DNA of 64,000 nucleotides from CAVOJY01 sp963696405. GTDB lineage: Bacteria > Chloroflexota > Limnocylindria > Limnocylindrales > CSP1-4. Every line of letters starts with the position of its first letter. Within the stretch, counting starts at the first letter, position 1. The stretch spans positions 682,001 through 746,000 of the forward strand of contig CAVOJY010000006.1 of the NCBI GenBank assembly GCA_963696405.1, in the 5' to 3' direction. Under the pieces are notes generated by a model. That model ran no database searches and was not told the origin of the DNA. It worked only from the letters and a program-made list of their open reading frames with translations. Of this stretch, positions 17,753 through 26,720 are shown piece after piece. The position numbers and the translations under genes were made by a program.

Positions 17753-18893
17753 ATGAGGGAGCGCCCGTTGAAAACGGAACCCTTCGCCGAGCGCTGTCGA
17801 CGAGCCGGGGATCTCGCCGGCGAGCGTGGTGCCGCTGCACTCCTTGCCGCGGATCCTGCCACCGTGCGCTGGCTCACCGGGCGCACAGCCGAGATCGAGT
17901 TCGGTCCCCCTCATCCGATCGGGGCGGGCACCTTCGTGGTGCTCGACCGTGCAGGCAGCGGAGTGATCGTCTGCACTGAAGACGATGTGGCGGCCGGGCC
18001 GGCTGTTCCCGGTCTTGCGGTCGCCACGTACGAAGCGTACAGCCTGACCCCCCTCCGGGCGTACGCGAACGCGTCGCGCCGCGTGGCCGAGGCCCTCCGG
18101 GACGCGGCCCCGGTCGCATTGGAGCCCGATGCGACCGCCCTGTCTGTGCTGGGTTCCGCAGCGGCCAAGCCGATCGTGTGGATCGACGTAGCCGAAGATC
18201 TGCGGGCACTGCGGATGGTGAAGGATGCAGCGGAGCTGGCCGCCATCGGCCGCGCCTGTACGGTAGTGTCGGCGGGGCAGCGCGCGTTCCGGGCCCAGGC
18301 GCGGCCCGGCATGCGCGAGATCGAGCTGTTTTCCGCGATCCATGCCGCCATGGAGGCCGAGGCCGGGAACTCGCGTCCCGGTGCTGCCCGACCTCATGTC
18401 AGGTGAACGCATGCTCGAGGTGGGTCGTCCGCCAACGGACCGAGTCCTCGGCGCAGGAGAGCTGGCGCTCTGTGACCTGGCGGCACGCGGTCCGCTTGGC
18501 TACTGGGCGGATTCCTGCACCACCATATGCCTCGGCACGCCGAGTCCCGAGATGAGGCGGCTCCATGATGCCTCCCGCCGCGCGCTCGATCGCGGCATAG
18601 AACTGGCGCGACCGGGAACAGTCGCCGGCGCCCTCGATGCCGAGCTTCGCGGGATCATGGCCGACGCCGGCTACTCGTGTCCGCACCACACCGGTCACGG
18701 GGTCGGGGTCGGATACCACGAGGAGCCCCGGGTCGTGCCGGGCTCAGCGGTCCGGCTCGAGTCCAGCATGGTGATCGCCCTCGAGCCGGCCGGTTTCGGC
18801 GATGGCATCGGCGCGCGCGTCGAACACGTCCTGGTCGTGACGCCCGACGGCGGTCGAGTCCTCACCGAGTATGAGACCCGCCTCGAGCAATGA
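17753..18893 (+). pseudogene. M24-family metallopeptidase/creatinase-like, one frameshift
   Basis: Two frames together give a protein of about 379 residues. An N-terminal creatinase-type domain (residues about 1-160) reads through VKDAAELAAIGRAC, and the C-terminal pita-bread domain continues after an extra base near 18368 as RVPVLPDLMSGERM. The metal ligands are kept: Asp in LCDLAARGPLGYWAD, His in HHTGHGVGVGYHEEPR, Glu in ALEPAGF and Glu in ARVEHVLVV. Relatives are Xaa-Pro peptidases, creatinases and betaine-type hydrolases. Its position between SDR and MttB-like genes suggests breakdown of a quaternary amine or methylated compound. Confidence 0.75.
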
Positions 18894-18896
18894 GCC

Positions 18897-19197
18897 GACG
18901 CGGCGGCCGGATCGCGTCTCGATCACCGCCGGCAATGCAGAGACCAAGCACGGCCGAACATACTCGTCTCATTGAACACCACCAGATAGGAGGTCCCTGT
19001 GGCCGGCCAAGGACCCGGTAACGCGGCGCCGCCCGAGAGTGTGCGCGACCAAGTGCGAGCGGCCGTTGGCGCGCACGAGTCCGGCGATACGCCGACTACA
19101 CTGGGCGGGATGCGCGCGCCCGGCGGTACCGCGGAAGCTGGGTACGTCCGCGGGGCCACGCGCTGCACGGGTCGGTCGTTGACCATGCGGGGCTGCC
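18897..19197. other. 301-bp gap before the MttB-like gene
   Basis: Between the M24 stop and the MttB-like ATG there is a strong ribosome site (ATAGGAGGTCCCT) before a GTG at 18999, and a TACACT box at about 19097. Apart from the small frame starting at 18999, I see no gene. Confidence 0.4.
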
Positions 19198-19205
19198 ATG
19201 CATGA
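18999..19205 (+). CDS. Possible small ORF of 68 residues, unknown
   Basis: A GTG with an excellent ribosome site (AGGAGGTCCCT) opens MAGQGPGNAAPPESVRDQV. The frame is low in complexity, ends inside the start of the MttB-like gene, and matches nothing I recognise. It may be the remnant of a gene, or the ribosome site may be left over from an upstream-shifted start. Weak support. Confidence 0.22.
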   Translation: MAGQGPGNAAPPESVRDQVRAAVGAHESGDTPTTLGGMRAPGGTAEAGYVRGATRCTGRSLTMRGCHA

Positions 19206-20655
19206 TTCGGTCGGTCAGAGACTGCAGGTTCTTTCGCTTGGGCAGTGCGAGCGGATCCACCTCGCCAGCCTCGAGATCCTCGATCACACGGGGGTGCGCT
19301 TCCTGGAACCGGCGGCCTTGCGCCAACTCGCGGCAGCCGGTGCCATCGTCGATGAGCGGGAGGTCGCCCGCATCCCGCGGTCGCTCGTTGAGTGGGCGTT
19401 GCGGGTCACGCCGCCGCGGATCCTGCTCCACGACCGGCAGGGGCAGCCGGCGCTACGACTGGAGCCCCGCAACGTGTACTTCGGAACGGGCTCCGACTGC
19501 CACCACCTGATCGACCCCTGCACCGGCGAACGCCGGCGCTTCACGAAGCACGATGTGGAGGAAGGAATCCGCCTCTGCGATGCACTTCCCAACATCGACT
19601 TCGTGCTCTCGATTGGCCTCGTGTCGGACAGGCCCACCGCCTCGTCGGACGTGCACCAGTTTGACGCGATGATCCGCAACACCGCCAAACCGATCGTGTT
19701 CACCACGCACGATCTCGACAACTGCCGCACCATCATCGAGATGGCCGGAATCGTGGCCGGAGGCCGGGAACGGCTGCGAGCCGCGCCGTCGTTGGTCCAT
19801 TTCGCGGAGGTCGATTGCCCGCTGAAGTTCGCCGCGGACACGTGCCAGAAGATCACCTACCTTGCCGAGCAGGGTATCCCCGTACTCCAGGGGGCCGGGC
19901 CGATGATGGGGGCCTCCGGGCCGCAGACCCAAGCTGGGGCTCTCGCCCTGGCGAATGCCGAGTGTCTGGCCGGGAATGTGCTCGTCCAGCTTGCGTGCCC
20001 GGGCACGCCGTTCATACGGGGCATCGGCGTGCACCCGTTTGACATGCGGGCGGGCACCCTGCCGTACGGCGCCCCTGAGCTCTCTCTCAACAACGCCGCA
20101 GCGGCCGACCTGGCTCGCTTCTACGGCATCCCGACGTGGGGCTACGCGGGGTGCAGCGATGCAAAAACGGTCGATCAGCAGGCTGCCACCGAGGCGACCG
20201 CGTCCATCGTGATGTCGCTGCTGAGCGGAGCCAACCTCGTCCACGACGTCGGCTACATCGAGAGCGGCATGACGAGCTCGTTCGAGATGATCGTCCTTTC
20301 GGACACGATCATCGAGATGAGTCGCGCCATGCTGAAGGAGATCGAGGTGTCGCCGGAAACCCTCGCCCTCGACGTGATTCACCGCGTCGGCCAGGATGGA
20401 AGCTACCTCGAGGAGGACCACACCCTGGCCCACTACCGTGAGGTGTGGTACTCCGAGGCACGCATGGTCGATCGCGATCGGTTCGCGACGTGGCTCGGGG
20501 CGGGCAGACCGACGATGGGTGACCGCCTCAACGGGCGCGTACGCGAGATTCTCGAGGCGCATCGCCCGCTGCCCGTACCCGACGGCGCCGCCGGCGGTCT
20601 CGTCGACCTCGTGGCGGAGGCAGACCGCCGGGCCGTGGCGAGTACATCCGGTTGA
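19198..20655 (+). CDS. Trimethylamine methyltransferase (MttB)-family protein, non-pyrrolysine
   Basis: 485 residues of the MttB superfamily. The N-terminal CERIHLASLEILDHTGVRFL, the central GAGPMMGASGPQTQAGALAL and the C-terminal VGYIESGMTSSFEMIVLSD are family hallmarks. The gene runs without an internal TAG, so it is not a pyrrolysine enzyme. Such members demethylate glycine betaine, proline betaine, carnitine and similar quaternary amines onto a corrinoid protein. No corrinoid-binding protein or activase gene is next to it here. Its TGA is followed directly by a hairpin. Confidence 0.85.
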   Translation: MHDSVGQRLQVLSLGQCERIHLASLEILDHTGVRFLEPAALRQLAAAGAIVDEREVARIPRSLVEWALRVTPPRILLHDRQGQPALRLEPRNVYFGTGSDCHHLIDPCTGERRRFTKHDVEEGIRLCDALPNIDFVLSIGLVSDRPTASSDVHQFDAMIRNTAKPIVFTTHDLDNCRTIIEMAGIVAGGRERLRAAPSLVHFAEVDCPLKFAADTCQKITYLAEQGIPVLQGAGPMMGASGPQTQAGALALANAECLAGNVLVQLACPGTPFIRGIGVHPFDMRAGTLPYGAPELSLNNAAAADLARFYGIPTWGYAGCSDAKTVDQQAATEATASIVMSLLSGANLVHDVGYIESGMTSSFEMIVLSDTIIEMSRAMLKEIEVSPETLALDVIHRVGQDGSYLEEDHTLAHYREVWYSEARMVDRDRFATWLGAGRPTMGDRLNGRVREILEAHRPLPVPDGAAGGLVDLVAEADRRAVASTSG

Positions 20656-20657
20656 GG

Positions 20658-20675
20658 GGTTCGGTCGACCGAACC
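20658..20675. terminator. Palindromic hairpin after the MttB-like gene
   Basis: GGTTCGGTCGACCGAACC is a perfect 18-nt palindrome starting 3 nt after the stop and lying before the convergent DUF4389 gene. It can fold as a 7-bp stem with a TCGA loop. No T-run follows, so termination is inferred from position and symmetry. Confidence 0.5.
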
Positions 20676-20731
20676 GCGCCGGGGGGTCTCAGCCGCCAGG
20701 TTGTTGACGCGGCCCGTGGATGCGCGCCGTC

Positions 20732-21544
20732 CTACGAGCCCAGTCGGATCGGCGGGTACGGCCCTGCCATGAGGATGACCCAGCAGACGACGCGGGCGTA
20801 GTAGCGGTAGTAGCCGCCGACGAGGTCGTACCCCCACTGCGGGTAGCGGCCGTTCATGAGCACCGGGATCCAGGTGATGAAGTTGAGGAACCCGACGACG
20901 ATCCCGAGCAGCCAGAGCACGATCCAGTGCGGAATGGCGAGGATGGCACGGACCCAGATACCGAAGAACGGGATGCCCCACAACCGGTTCAGCCGCTGCC
21001 CGCGATCGAACGTCACGTCGACCGGATAGGAAGCGTTCGTGCTGAACGGCGGATAGGGAGAAGCCAGCAGAAGGACGTAGGCGGCCACGCGGACCAGCCA
21101 CCGGGCATACCCCCCGACCAGGTCGTAACCCCACTCCGGGTAGCGGCCGCCGAGCAGGACCGGGATCCATGTCACCAACTGGAGCAGACCGACGACCACG
21201 CCGTAGAAGGCGAGGACAATCCAGTGCGGGATGGCCAGGATGGACCGCACGGCCACGCCGATGAGCGGGATGCCCCAGAGCTGGTTCAAAACCTGCTCCC
21301 GGTCGAAGGTCACGTCGATCGGGTACCCGCTTGCCGACCCGAAGAAGCCGGCGTCGGGGGGCGGTCCCCACCCCGCGGGGGGCGGGGGAGACGGAGTCAC
21401 CCATCCCGGCGGCGGGGTGCCGGGGATCACGGGCGGGGCGCCGGCGGACCATGCGACCTCGGGTGCCTGGTCGGCGGGCGGTGGTCCTCCTGCCGGTTCG
21501 GCCGACGTGGGCGGGTTCGCGGGCGGAATCTCGGAGCCGGGCAT
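20732..21544 (-). CDS. Tandem DUF4389 membrane protein
   Basis: 270 residues. A Pro/Gly/Ala-rich cytoplasmic-type N terminus (about residues 1-65) precedes two near-identical halves. Each contains YPxDVTFDR followed by NxLWGIP, a hydrophobic stretch with AIPHWIVL and the ending WGYDLVGGY. That repeat is the DUF4389 signature, and the two copies span about residues 68-160 and 168-265. Four or more membrane helices are expected. The function is unknown. The start at 21544 follows CAGGGAGGACGATCT; longer frames to 21784 have no ribosome site. Confidence 0.8.
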   Translation of the reverse strand: MPGSEIPPANPPTSAEPAGGPPPADQAPEVAWSAGAPPVIPGTPPPGWVTPSPPPPAGWGPPPDAGFFGSASGYPIDVTFDREQVLNQLWGIPLIGVAVRSILAIPHWIVLAFYGVVVGLLQLVTWIPVLLGGRYPEWGYDLVGGYARWLVRVAAYVLLLASPYPPFSTNASYPVDVTFDRGQRLNRLWGIPFFGIWVRAILAIPHWIVLWLLGIVVGFLNFITWIPVLMNGRYPQWGYDLVGGYYRYYARVVCWVILMAGPYPPIRLGS

Positions 21545-21636
21545 AGATCGTCCTCCCTGTGTCATGGAGCGGCGCGAATGGCTGCCGGGGAACCGCCCGG
21601 GCGGCCCGCGTGAGGATCTATCGAGCGAGGCGGAGT

Positions 21637-23574
21637 CTAGCCGCCGGTCGGTGGTGGTTCCGTGGGCACGGGCGGTTCGGTGGGGAGCGGCGGTTCCGTG
21701 GGCACGGGCGGTTCGGGCGTGGGCTCCGCCTTTGCCTTGCCCACGAGCGTGATCCCGGTCACCGTGGCGTAGTGCGAGCGCCACGTGTCGTCATGGAGGA
21801 CCTTCCCGTCCTTGTCCTTGACGAGCCGCTGGACCCAGACGTCGAACCCGTTCGCCGGCCACTCGATCCGCTTGGACTTCCCGGGCGCCAGGTCGTTCGT
21901 GTACTCGACCCTGTCACCGGCCCGGCGATAGTTGCTGATGTGGGACTTGGAGAACCACACCGTCCGGCCGTCGCGCACGCCCCAGATCTCGAAATGCACG
22001 ACGCCGGGGCTGGCGCTCGAGCGGATGACGATCGGGTACGCAGTGTCGTTGCGGAAGACCATGTTCTGGCCCCCACCGCTGTCGGTCTTGGAAACGGTTG
22101 CGTCGAGGCCCTCGGGCGCGTACCGCGCGATCCAGTAGAAGTGGTTGTGCCGTTCGAGGATCTCCAGTCCTGCCCGCGCCGCCGCCTTGAAGAGCGTCGT
22201 GGAGCAGCTGCAGATCCCGCCGGCCAGCGCGCCCGTAGGCTGGCTTCGGCCGTTGATGATCGCGCCGCCGGCACCATATCCCGCTGCCCGGCTCACCTCA
22301 CCGATCGCGTCCCAGAACCGGAAGGTGGCGCCCGCCTCCACGACGTAGCCGTTGAGCTTGAGGGTTGGGATGGTGATGTTCTTGCTCCAGAAGTTGCGCT
22401 CCGAGACCTCGTAGCGGACGGTCCAGCCGTACTTGCCGTCGGGCCCCTTCAGCCCGAGCGGCTTCATGAGCGGGGCGGTCTTCTCCGCTTCCTCCGTCGA
22501 GAGCGTGGGCTTCACCTTGACCACGGCGAGCGTCGCCGAAGCCGGCGACGCAGCGGCTGGAGCCTGGAGAGCGGACTCGATGGCCTGGAGCGTGGCATCG
22601 GGATCGAGTTCCTGGCCGTCGACGCCGGCGATCACCCCGACGGCCACGCCTTTGCCCACGAGGAACGACGCATCCTTGGGTGCCTTCTTGACCTTGGGAG
22701 CGTACTTCTCGACCGCGGCCCGGGCGGCGGCCGTCACCAGCGTCGGGTGGAACCCACCATCCGCCGTAGCCGTGAAGGCCACCCAGCTCCGCAGGGTCGC
22801 GGCGGACACCTTGAAGGTGGACTTGCCGTCCGGCGTCGTCAACGTCAGGCCGGAAGCGGTCATCGATTCGGCGAGCGACTTCGCCGACTCCGCCTCCGGT
22901 GTCGTGATCGAGGGCTCGGGCGACGATACGGGGACGTCGACCGTCACGTCGGCGGGGTCGGTGGTCGCAACGGCCTGGACGATCGCCCCGCTGAGCGCGA
23001 CCCGGTCCACCTGCCGCCCCCCGACCGCCGGGACAACCACGAAGGCGCCGCCTGGACCCCGCTCGACCGAGGCATCGGTGGCCACGACTTCGAAGCGCGT
23101 CGCGTGCGCGGCGACAGCCGCTTCGATCGCCGCGCGATCGTATCGCGCAAGCACGCCGATGTCATGGCCCCGGGTGAGGGCACGGATCTCGTCCAGCGCC
23201 ACCTCGATGGGCGTGCCGCTCCGGCCGAAGGCGATCGCCTGGTCGAGCATCGCCTCGTAGTCGTAATCGCGGCCGATCTGCGAGTACGGAATCGTCTCGG
23301 TCTGATCCCCGTAGACGAGGACCACCTTCCCTGCGGAGAGCGACGGGAGTTCGGCGCGCAGGCGGGCCTCGGCCGTCGCACGCTCGGAACTGCCGACCGG
23401 CACGCCGGCCACGCTGACGCCGGGGAGTGGCTGGGCCGCGCTCAGCTGCGCGATCCCAAACAGGAAGCCGACCGCCAGCGCGGCAACGAGCACGACCGTC
23501 ACGGCGAGCGAGCCGACCATGCGGGCGAACGAGAAGCGGGATCGGGTCGCGGAGGTCGGCTGGTCGGTGGTCAT
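21637..23574 (-). CDS. VanW-family cell-envelope protein
   Basis: 645 residues. One N-terminal membrane helix (about 20-42) anchors an extracytoplasmic protein with peptidoglycan-binding-type repeats (PG_binding_4-like, about 90-400) and a VanW domain (about 415-590) containing GATFRFWDAIGEVS and GGICSCSTTLF. A Pro/Thr/Glu tail repeats PTEPPV/PTEPPL four times at the C terminus. VanW domains occur in cell-wall-associated proteins of unknown catalytic role. The start at 23574 is preceded 7 nt earlier by a TACGAT box and has no ribosome site, so the mRNA may be leaderless. Confidence 0.85.
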   Translation of the reverse strand: MTTDQPTSATRSRFSFARMVGSLAVTVVLVAALAVGFLFGIAQLSAAQPLPGVSVAGVPVGSSERATAEARLRAELPSLSAGKVVLVYGDQTETIPYSQIGRDYDYEAMLDQAIAFGRSGTPIEVALDEIRALTRGHDIGVLARYDRAAIEAAVAAHATRFEVVATDASVERGPGGAFVVVPAVGGRQVDRVALSGAIVQAVATTDPADVTVDVPVSSPEPSITTPEAESAKSLAESMTASGLTLTTPDGKSTFKVSAATLRSWVAFTATADGGFHPTLVTAAARAAVEKYAPKVKKAPKDASFLVGKGVAVGVIAGVDGQELDPDATLQAIESALQAPAAASPASATLAVVKVKPTLSTEEAEKTAPLMKPLGLKGPDGKYGWTVRYEVSERNFWSKNITIPTLKLNGYVVEAGATFRFWDAIGEVSRAAGYGAGGAIINGRSQPTGALAGGICSCSTTLFKAAARAGLEILERHNHFYWIARYAPEGLDATVSKTDSGGGQNMVFRNDTAYPIVIRSSASPGVVHFEIWGVRDGRTVWFSKSHISNYRRAGDRVEYTNDLAPGKSKRIEWPANGFDVWVQRLVKDKDGKVLHDDTWRSHYATVTGITLVGKAKAEPTPEPPVPTEPPLPTEPPVPTEPPPTGG

Positions 23575-23581
23575 GGCCCTT

Positions 23582-23587
23582 ATCGTA
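23582..23587 (-). promoter_or_regulatory. TACGAT -10 box, 7 nt before VanW start
   Basis: On the minus strand TACGAT is followed by AAGGGCC and then ATG. A -10 box this close puts the transcript start at or next to the ATG, so the VanW mRNA is probably leaderless. Confidence 0.45.
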
Positions 23588-23632
23588 TCCGGGTTTGTCA
23601 AAAGTAACGCAACGGCGTCGTATTCGGTTCCG

Positions 23633-24670
23633 TCACGCCTCGGTCCTGATGATGACAACGCGGCGGTTCGGCTCCTCACCGATCGACTGCGTACGGATCC
23701 CCGATCGGTCGCGCAGGGCAAGGTGGATCCAGCGGCGCTCGAGGGCCGGCATCGCCTCGAGCTGGAGCATCTTGCCGGTCTCCTCGACCCGGTCGGCGGC
23801 CCGAAGGGCGATCTCGTGGAGCTGCCGCTCGCGGCGACCGCGGTAGTCCTCGACGTCGACGAGAACGCGCGTCCAGGTCCCCATCCGCTTTGACAACAGG
23901 AGATTGACGATGTGCTGCAGTGCTGACAGGCGCTCGCCCTTGCGGCCGATGAGGGCGCCCAGTGCCTCCTTCTCGGCCCCGTCCGCGGTCACGTTGATCT
24001 TCGACGTCTCGCCGGCGTGGACGGTCACGGACGCAGCGAAACCGAGGTGCTCGAGGATGGTCTCGAGGATCTCCTTGCCCGCGGCGAGGGCCTCCGGCGT
24101 GGCCTCGGCCGCCTGGAGCTCCTCACGCTCCACGGACAACGGCGCGCGGGCGGCGGCCAGTTGCTCCTGCTCCTGGACGGAGAGTCCGGTGCCGGTTCGC
24201 CCGCCCTCGCGGGGGCCTCGCTCGCCGCGGTCGCTGCGTCCCGCGCGGTCGTACCTTCCGCTCGGCGCCGGGGCCTGATCGCCGGCGCTCGCGGAGGGGC
24301 CGGGGCCGGGCTCGACGGAGGGCGCAGCGGAGGGGGCGGGTCGCCCTGTGCGGTCGTGCCGCCCGCCGCGCTCTCGTCGCCGCACGCGGTCGACGTCGTC
24401 GCGCCCCTCCTGGTCGCGGGGAGGGCGGGCGGGCGGCGGAGGGGGCGCCTCCGCGGCGGCCGCCTCCCTGCGCGGCGCAGCGCCTCCGAGCGCCGAGCGC
24501 GCCGCGGCGATGATCCTCGCGGGCTCCGCGCCCATGCCGAGGACGCCGCGGCTGCCGGGCGTGAGGATCTCGAAGTCCATGTCGTCAAGCGACGTGACCT
24601 CGAACGCGTCGCGAGCCGCCTTCAGCGCCTCCTCGACGGTCTTTCCCGTGAACTCCTGGTATTCGCTCAT
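23633..24670 (-). CDS. jag: RNA-binding protein Jag/KhpB
   Basis: 345 residues in three parts. A Jag-N domain (1-52, EFTGKTVEEALKAARDAF), a long charged and Pro-rich linker (about 65-170), then KH (about 205-272, GRKGERLSALQ) and R3H (about 277-345, RERQLHEIALRAADR). KH and R3H domains bind single-stranded nucleic acid. Jag is the usual partner encoded next to yidC. Its ATG overlaps the yidC stop by 4 nt, which indicates translational coupling. The linker is longer and more basic than in Firmicutes homologues. Confidence 0.92.
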   Translation of the reverse strand: MSEYQEFTGKTVEEALKAARDAFEVTSLDDMDFEILTPGSRGVLGMGAEPARIIAAARSALGGAAPRREAAAAEAPPPPPARPPRDQEGRDDVDRVRRRERGGRHDRTGRPAPSAAPSVEPGPGPSASAGDQAPAPSGRYDRAGRSDRGERGPREGGRTGTGLSVQEQEQLAAARAPLSVEREELQAAEATPEALAAGKEILETILEHLGFAASVTVHAGETSKINVTADGAEKEALGALIGRKGERLSALQHIVNLLLSKRMGTWTRVLVDVEDYRGRRERQLHEIALRAADRVEETGKMLQLEAMPALERRWIHLALRDRSGIRTQSIGEEPNRRVVIIRTEA

Positions 24671-25965
24671 CTGCGTCTCCCCCGCCGGCTTGTTCGGGCT
24701 CGCTGCTTGTTCGGACGGACCGTGCCCGCCGCGCTGTCCGCGGCCGACCGGCGCGCCGCCTGGTCGCCATCCTTGGCCGGGGTCCGCAGCGGCGGGACCT
24801 CGGTGATCGCAAACCGCGGCGTGTGATCCCGGGCGAAGGCAGGCGTCCAGCCGAACAAGGGGAAGATCGAACCCCAGCCTGCGATCAGGTATTGCTGCAC
24901 GACCGAGAAGATCGTGGTGACGATCCAGTAGATGAAGAGCCCTGCCGGCAGGAACGAGCCGTACACGACCGAGAGGAGCGGCAGGAGGAGGAAGGTGCGC
25001 TGCTGCGCCTTCATCTGAGGGTCGGAGGTGGCCGGCGTCATCATGCGGGTCTGAACCAGTTGCAGAAGCGCGGAGATGATGGCGAGGATGCTCACGCCGA
25101 AGCCGATGATCGGCAGGGTGAAGGCGATCTCCGGGACGGCTGCGTTCAGGTTGCCGAGCCACCAGATGTACGGGTTCAGACACGAGGCTGCGCCGGTGGC
25201 CGCCCCCGGTTGGCATGTGACGTCGATGACCTGCACGCCAAATACGGTGAGCATCGAGTCGATGTTCGCCGCGGACAGGCCCTGGGTGAAGACCTGGTAC
25301 ATCGGGAAGAGCAGTACCAGCGTCAGAAGGGTGGGCAGGCATCCCGACGCGGGGCTGTAGCCGCGCTCCTGGTAGAGCCGCATCTGCTCCTGGCTGATCT
25401 TTTGGCGGTCGCCCTTGTACTTCTGGGAGATCGCCTTGACCTCGGGCTGGAGCAGTTGCATCCGCCGCTGCGAGACGATCTGGCGCCGGTAGATCGGAAT
25501 GAGGATCAGGCGGATGAGGAGCGTCGTCAGGATGATGGCGATCCCGATGTCGCCGGCGACGTTGTAGAAGACGACGAGCATCATGAAGATCGCCTGGAAG
25601 ATCGGCGTGAAGACCCAGGCGATCCAGCTGAAGGGGTCCCCAGTGCTCGGCTGCGCCGGGCAGAGGTTCTGATAGTGGGTCGGCGTCGGGACCGGGGTCT
25701 GTCCCGGCAACAGGGACGGCGCCGCGGTGGGCGGAGCCGGTGTCGGGTTGGGGCAGGGCGGTGTCGGAGACGCGGCAACCGCCGACGCGCTGACAGGCCC
25801 CGACGGCGTCACGGACGCCCCGGGCGCGGCAGTGACCGCGGGTGCCACGCTCGGCGCCGGCGACTCCGCCAGCGCCGGGGCCCCGATCGCGATGAGGAGG
25901 AGCGCCGCGGCGACGGGAAGGAGGAGGTGCCGCCGCCGCAGACCGGGCACGCGTGTCGCCCTCAC
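24667..25965 (-). CDS. yidC: Membrane protein insertase YidC/Oxa1
   Basis: 432 residues beginning with GTG after CAGGAGGCGAT. A signal-like helix (residues about 11-33) is followed by a Pro/Thr/Ala-rich extracytoplasmic stretch (35-100), then the five-helix Oxa1 core. The core has the conserved Arg in the first core helix (LTTLLIRLILIPIYRRQ), the hairpin QPEVKAISQKYKGDRQK and the FLPAGLFIYWIVTTIFSVVQQ segment. The C-terminal tail is Arg-rich (RARTSRRGRRR), as in homologues that bind ribosomes. It inserts and folds membrane proteins with or without Sec. Confidence 0.94.
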   Translation of the reverse strand: MRATRVPGLRRRHLLLPVAAALLLIAIGAPALAESPAPSVAPAVTAAPGASVTPSGPVSASAVAASPTPPCPNPTPAPPTAAPSLLPGQTPVPTPTHYQNLCPAQPSTGDPFSWIAWVFTPIFQAIFMMLVVFYNVAGDIGIAIILTTLLIRLILIPIYRRQIVSQRRMQLLQPEVKAISQKYKGDRQKISQEQMRLYQERGYSPASGCLPTLLTLVLLFPMYQVFTQGLSAANIDSMLTVFGVQVIDVTCQPGAATGAASCLNPYIWWLGNLNAAVPEIAFTLPIIGFGVSILAIISALLQLVQTRMMTPATSDPQMKAQQRTFLLLPLLSVVYGSFLPAGLFIYWIVTTIFSVVQQYLIAGWGSIFPLFGWTPAFARDHTPRFAITEVPPLRTPAKDGDQAARRSAADSAAGTVRPNKQRARTSRRGRRR

Positions 25966-25992
25966 ATCGCCTCCTGACGCATTCCGCCAACG

Positions 25993-26211
25993 CTACCGGA
26001 CCGGATCATAGCCGCCGGGGTTCCACGGGTGACAGCGGGCAATCCGCCGCATGCCCATCCACGATCCCTTCACCAGCCCGTACTTCTGGATGGCCTGCTC
26101 GGTGTACCGCGAGCAGCTCGGCTCGAACCGGCAGGAAGATGGCAGCCACGCGAAGACGATCCGATACAGCCGGATCGCCCCGGTGCCCAGGGCCACGCCC
26201 AGCGCCTTCAT
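25993..26211 (-). CDS. yidD: Membrane protein insertion efficiency factor YidD
   Basis: 72 residues with the family signature: IRLYRIVFAWLPSSCRFEPS, then CSRYTEQAIQKYGLVKGSW and the CHPWNPGGYDPV ending. The three cysteines of the family are present. The ATG at 26211 overlaps the rnpA stop by 4 nt. YidD sits at the inner face of the membrane and aids insertion. Gene order rpmH-rnpA-yidD-yidC-jag is the canonical arrangement. Confidence 0.94.
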   Translation of the reverse strand: MKALGVALGTGAIRLYRIVFAWLPSSCRFEPSCSRYTEQAIQKYGLVKGSWMGMRRIARCHPWNPGGYDPVR

Positions 26212-26564
26212 GATGCGCCTTCGTGGTTGCGCACGATCCCCGCCCGGGCGAAGAGCCGTTCGATCGATCCCGCCAGTTCCTGATGGCTCGCCTCGGCACA
26301 CGTCGGACGCGCCACGACGAGGATGTCCCATCCGCGCTCGAGGCGGGGTGTCGCGTCCCGGACGATCACCCGCAGCCGCCGCCGTATGCGGTTGCGGACC
26401 ACCGCCGTGCCGAGCTTCCGGCTGGTGGAGAAGCCGAACCGAGTCCGACCCAGCCCGTTACGCACCAAGCGAACACTGAGGTACCGGTCTGCGCGACCGG
26501 AGCCGTCACGTTGCAGGGTGGCGAAATCCGCCGGGCGGGTCAGCATCTCGATCGGGATCGCCAT
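26208..26564 (-). CDS. rnpA: Ribonuclease P protein component
   Basis: 118 residues. The RNR basic signature is clear: FGFSTSRKLGTAVVRNRIRR followed by RLRVIVR. The early LTRPADFATLQRDG is the usual substrate-cleft start. It binds RNase P RNA and helps mature the 5' ends of tRNAs. An alternative ATG at 26546 would remove six residues and matches many homologues equally well; I kept the longer frame. It lies 21 nt downstream of rpmH. Confidence 0.93.
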   Translation of the reverse strand: MAIPIEMLTRPADFATLQRDGSGRADRYLSVRLVRNGLGRTRFGFSTSRKLGTAVVRNRIRRRLRVIVRDATPRLERGWDILVVARPTCAEASHQELAGSIERLFARAGIVRNHEGAS

Positions 26565-26585
26565 GGCGACCCGGGCCGGCCGGCC

Positions 26586-26720
26586 TCAGACCGTGAGGCG
26601 GTGGCGGCCCTTGGCGCGGCGGGCGGCCAGCACGCGCCTTCCACCCCGGGTCCTCATCCTTGCGCGGAAGCCGTGCTCGCGGGAGCGGTGGCGCTTCTTG
26701 GGCTGGTACGTCTGTTTCAT
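26586..26720 (-). CDS. rpmH: 50S ribosomal protein L34
   Basis: 44 residues: MKQTYQPKKRHRSREHGFRA, then RMRTRGGRRVLAARRAKGR. This is the highly conserved L34 sequence. It is the first gene of the minus-strand cluster that runs away from the origin. The start ATG at 26720 is fixed by conservation; longer upstream frames are not conserved. Confidence 0.97.
   Translation of the reverse strand: MKQTYQPKKRHRSREHGFRARMRTRGGRRVLAARRAKGRHRLTV

Noticed and set aside
19198..20655. Possible pyrrolysine (in-frame TAG) in the MttB-like gene
   Set aside because: The frame is continuous for 485 codons and no in-frame TAG is present, so it is a non-pyrrolysine member.
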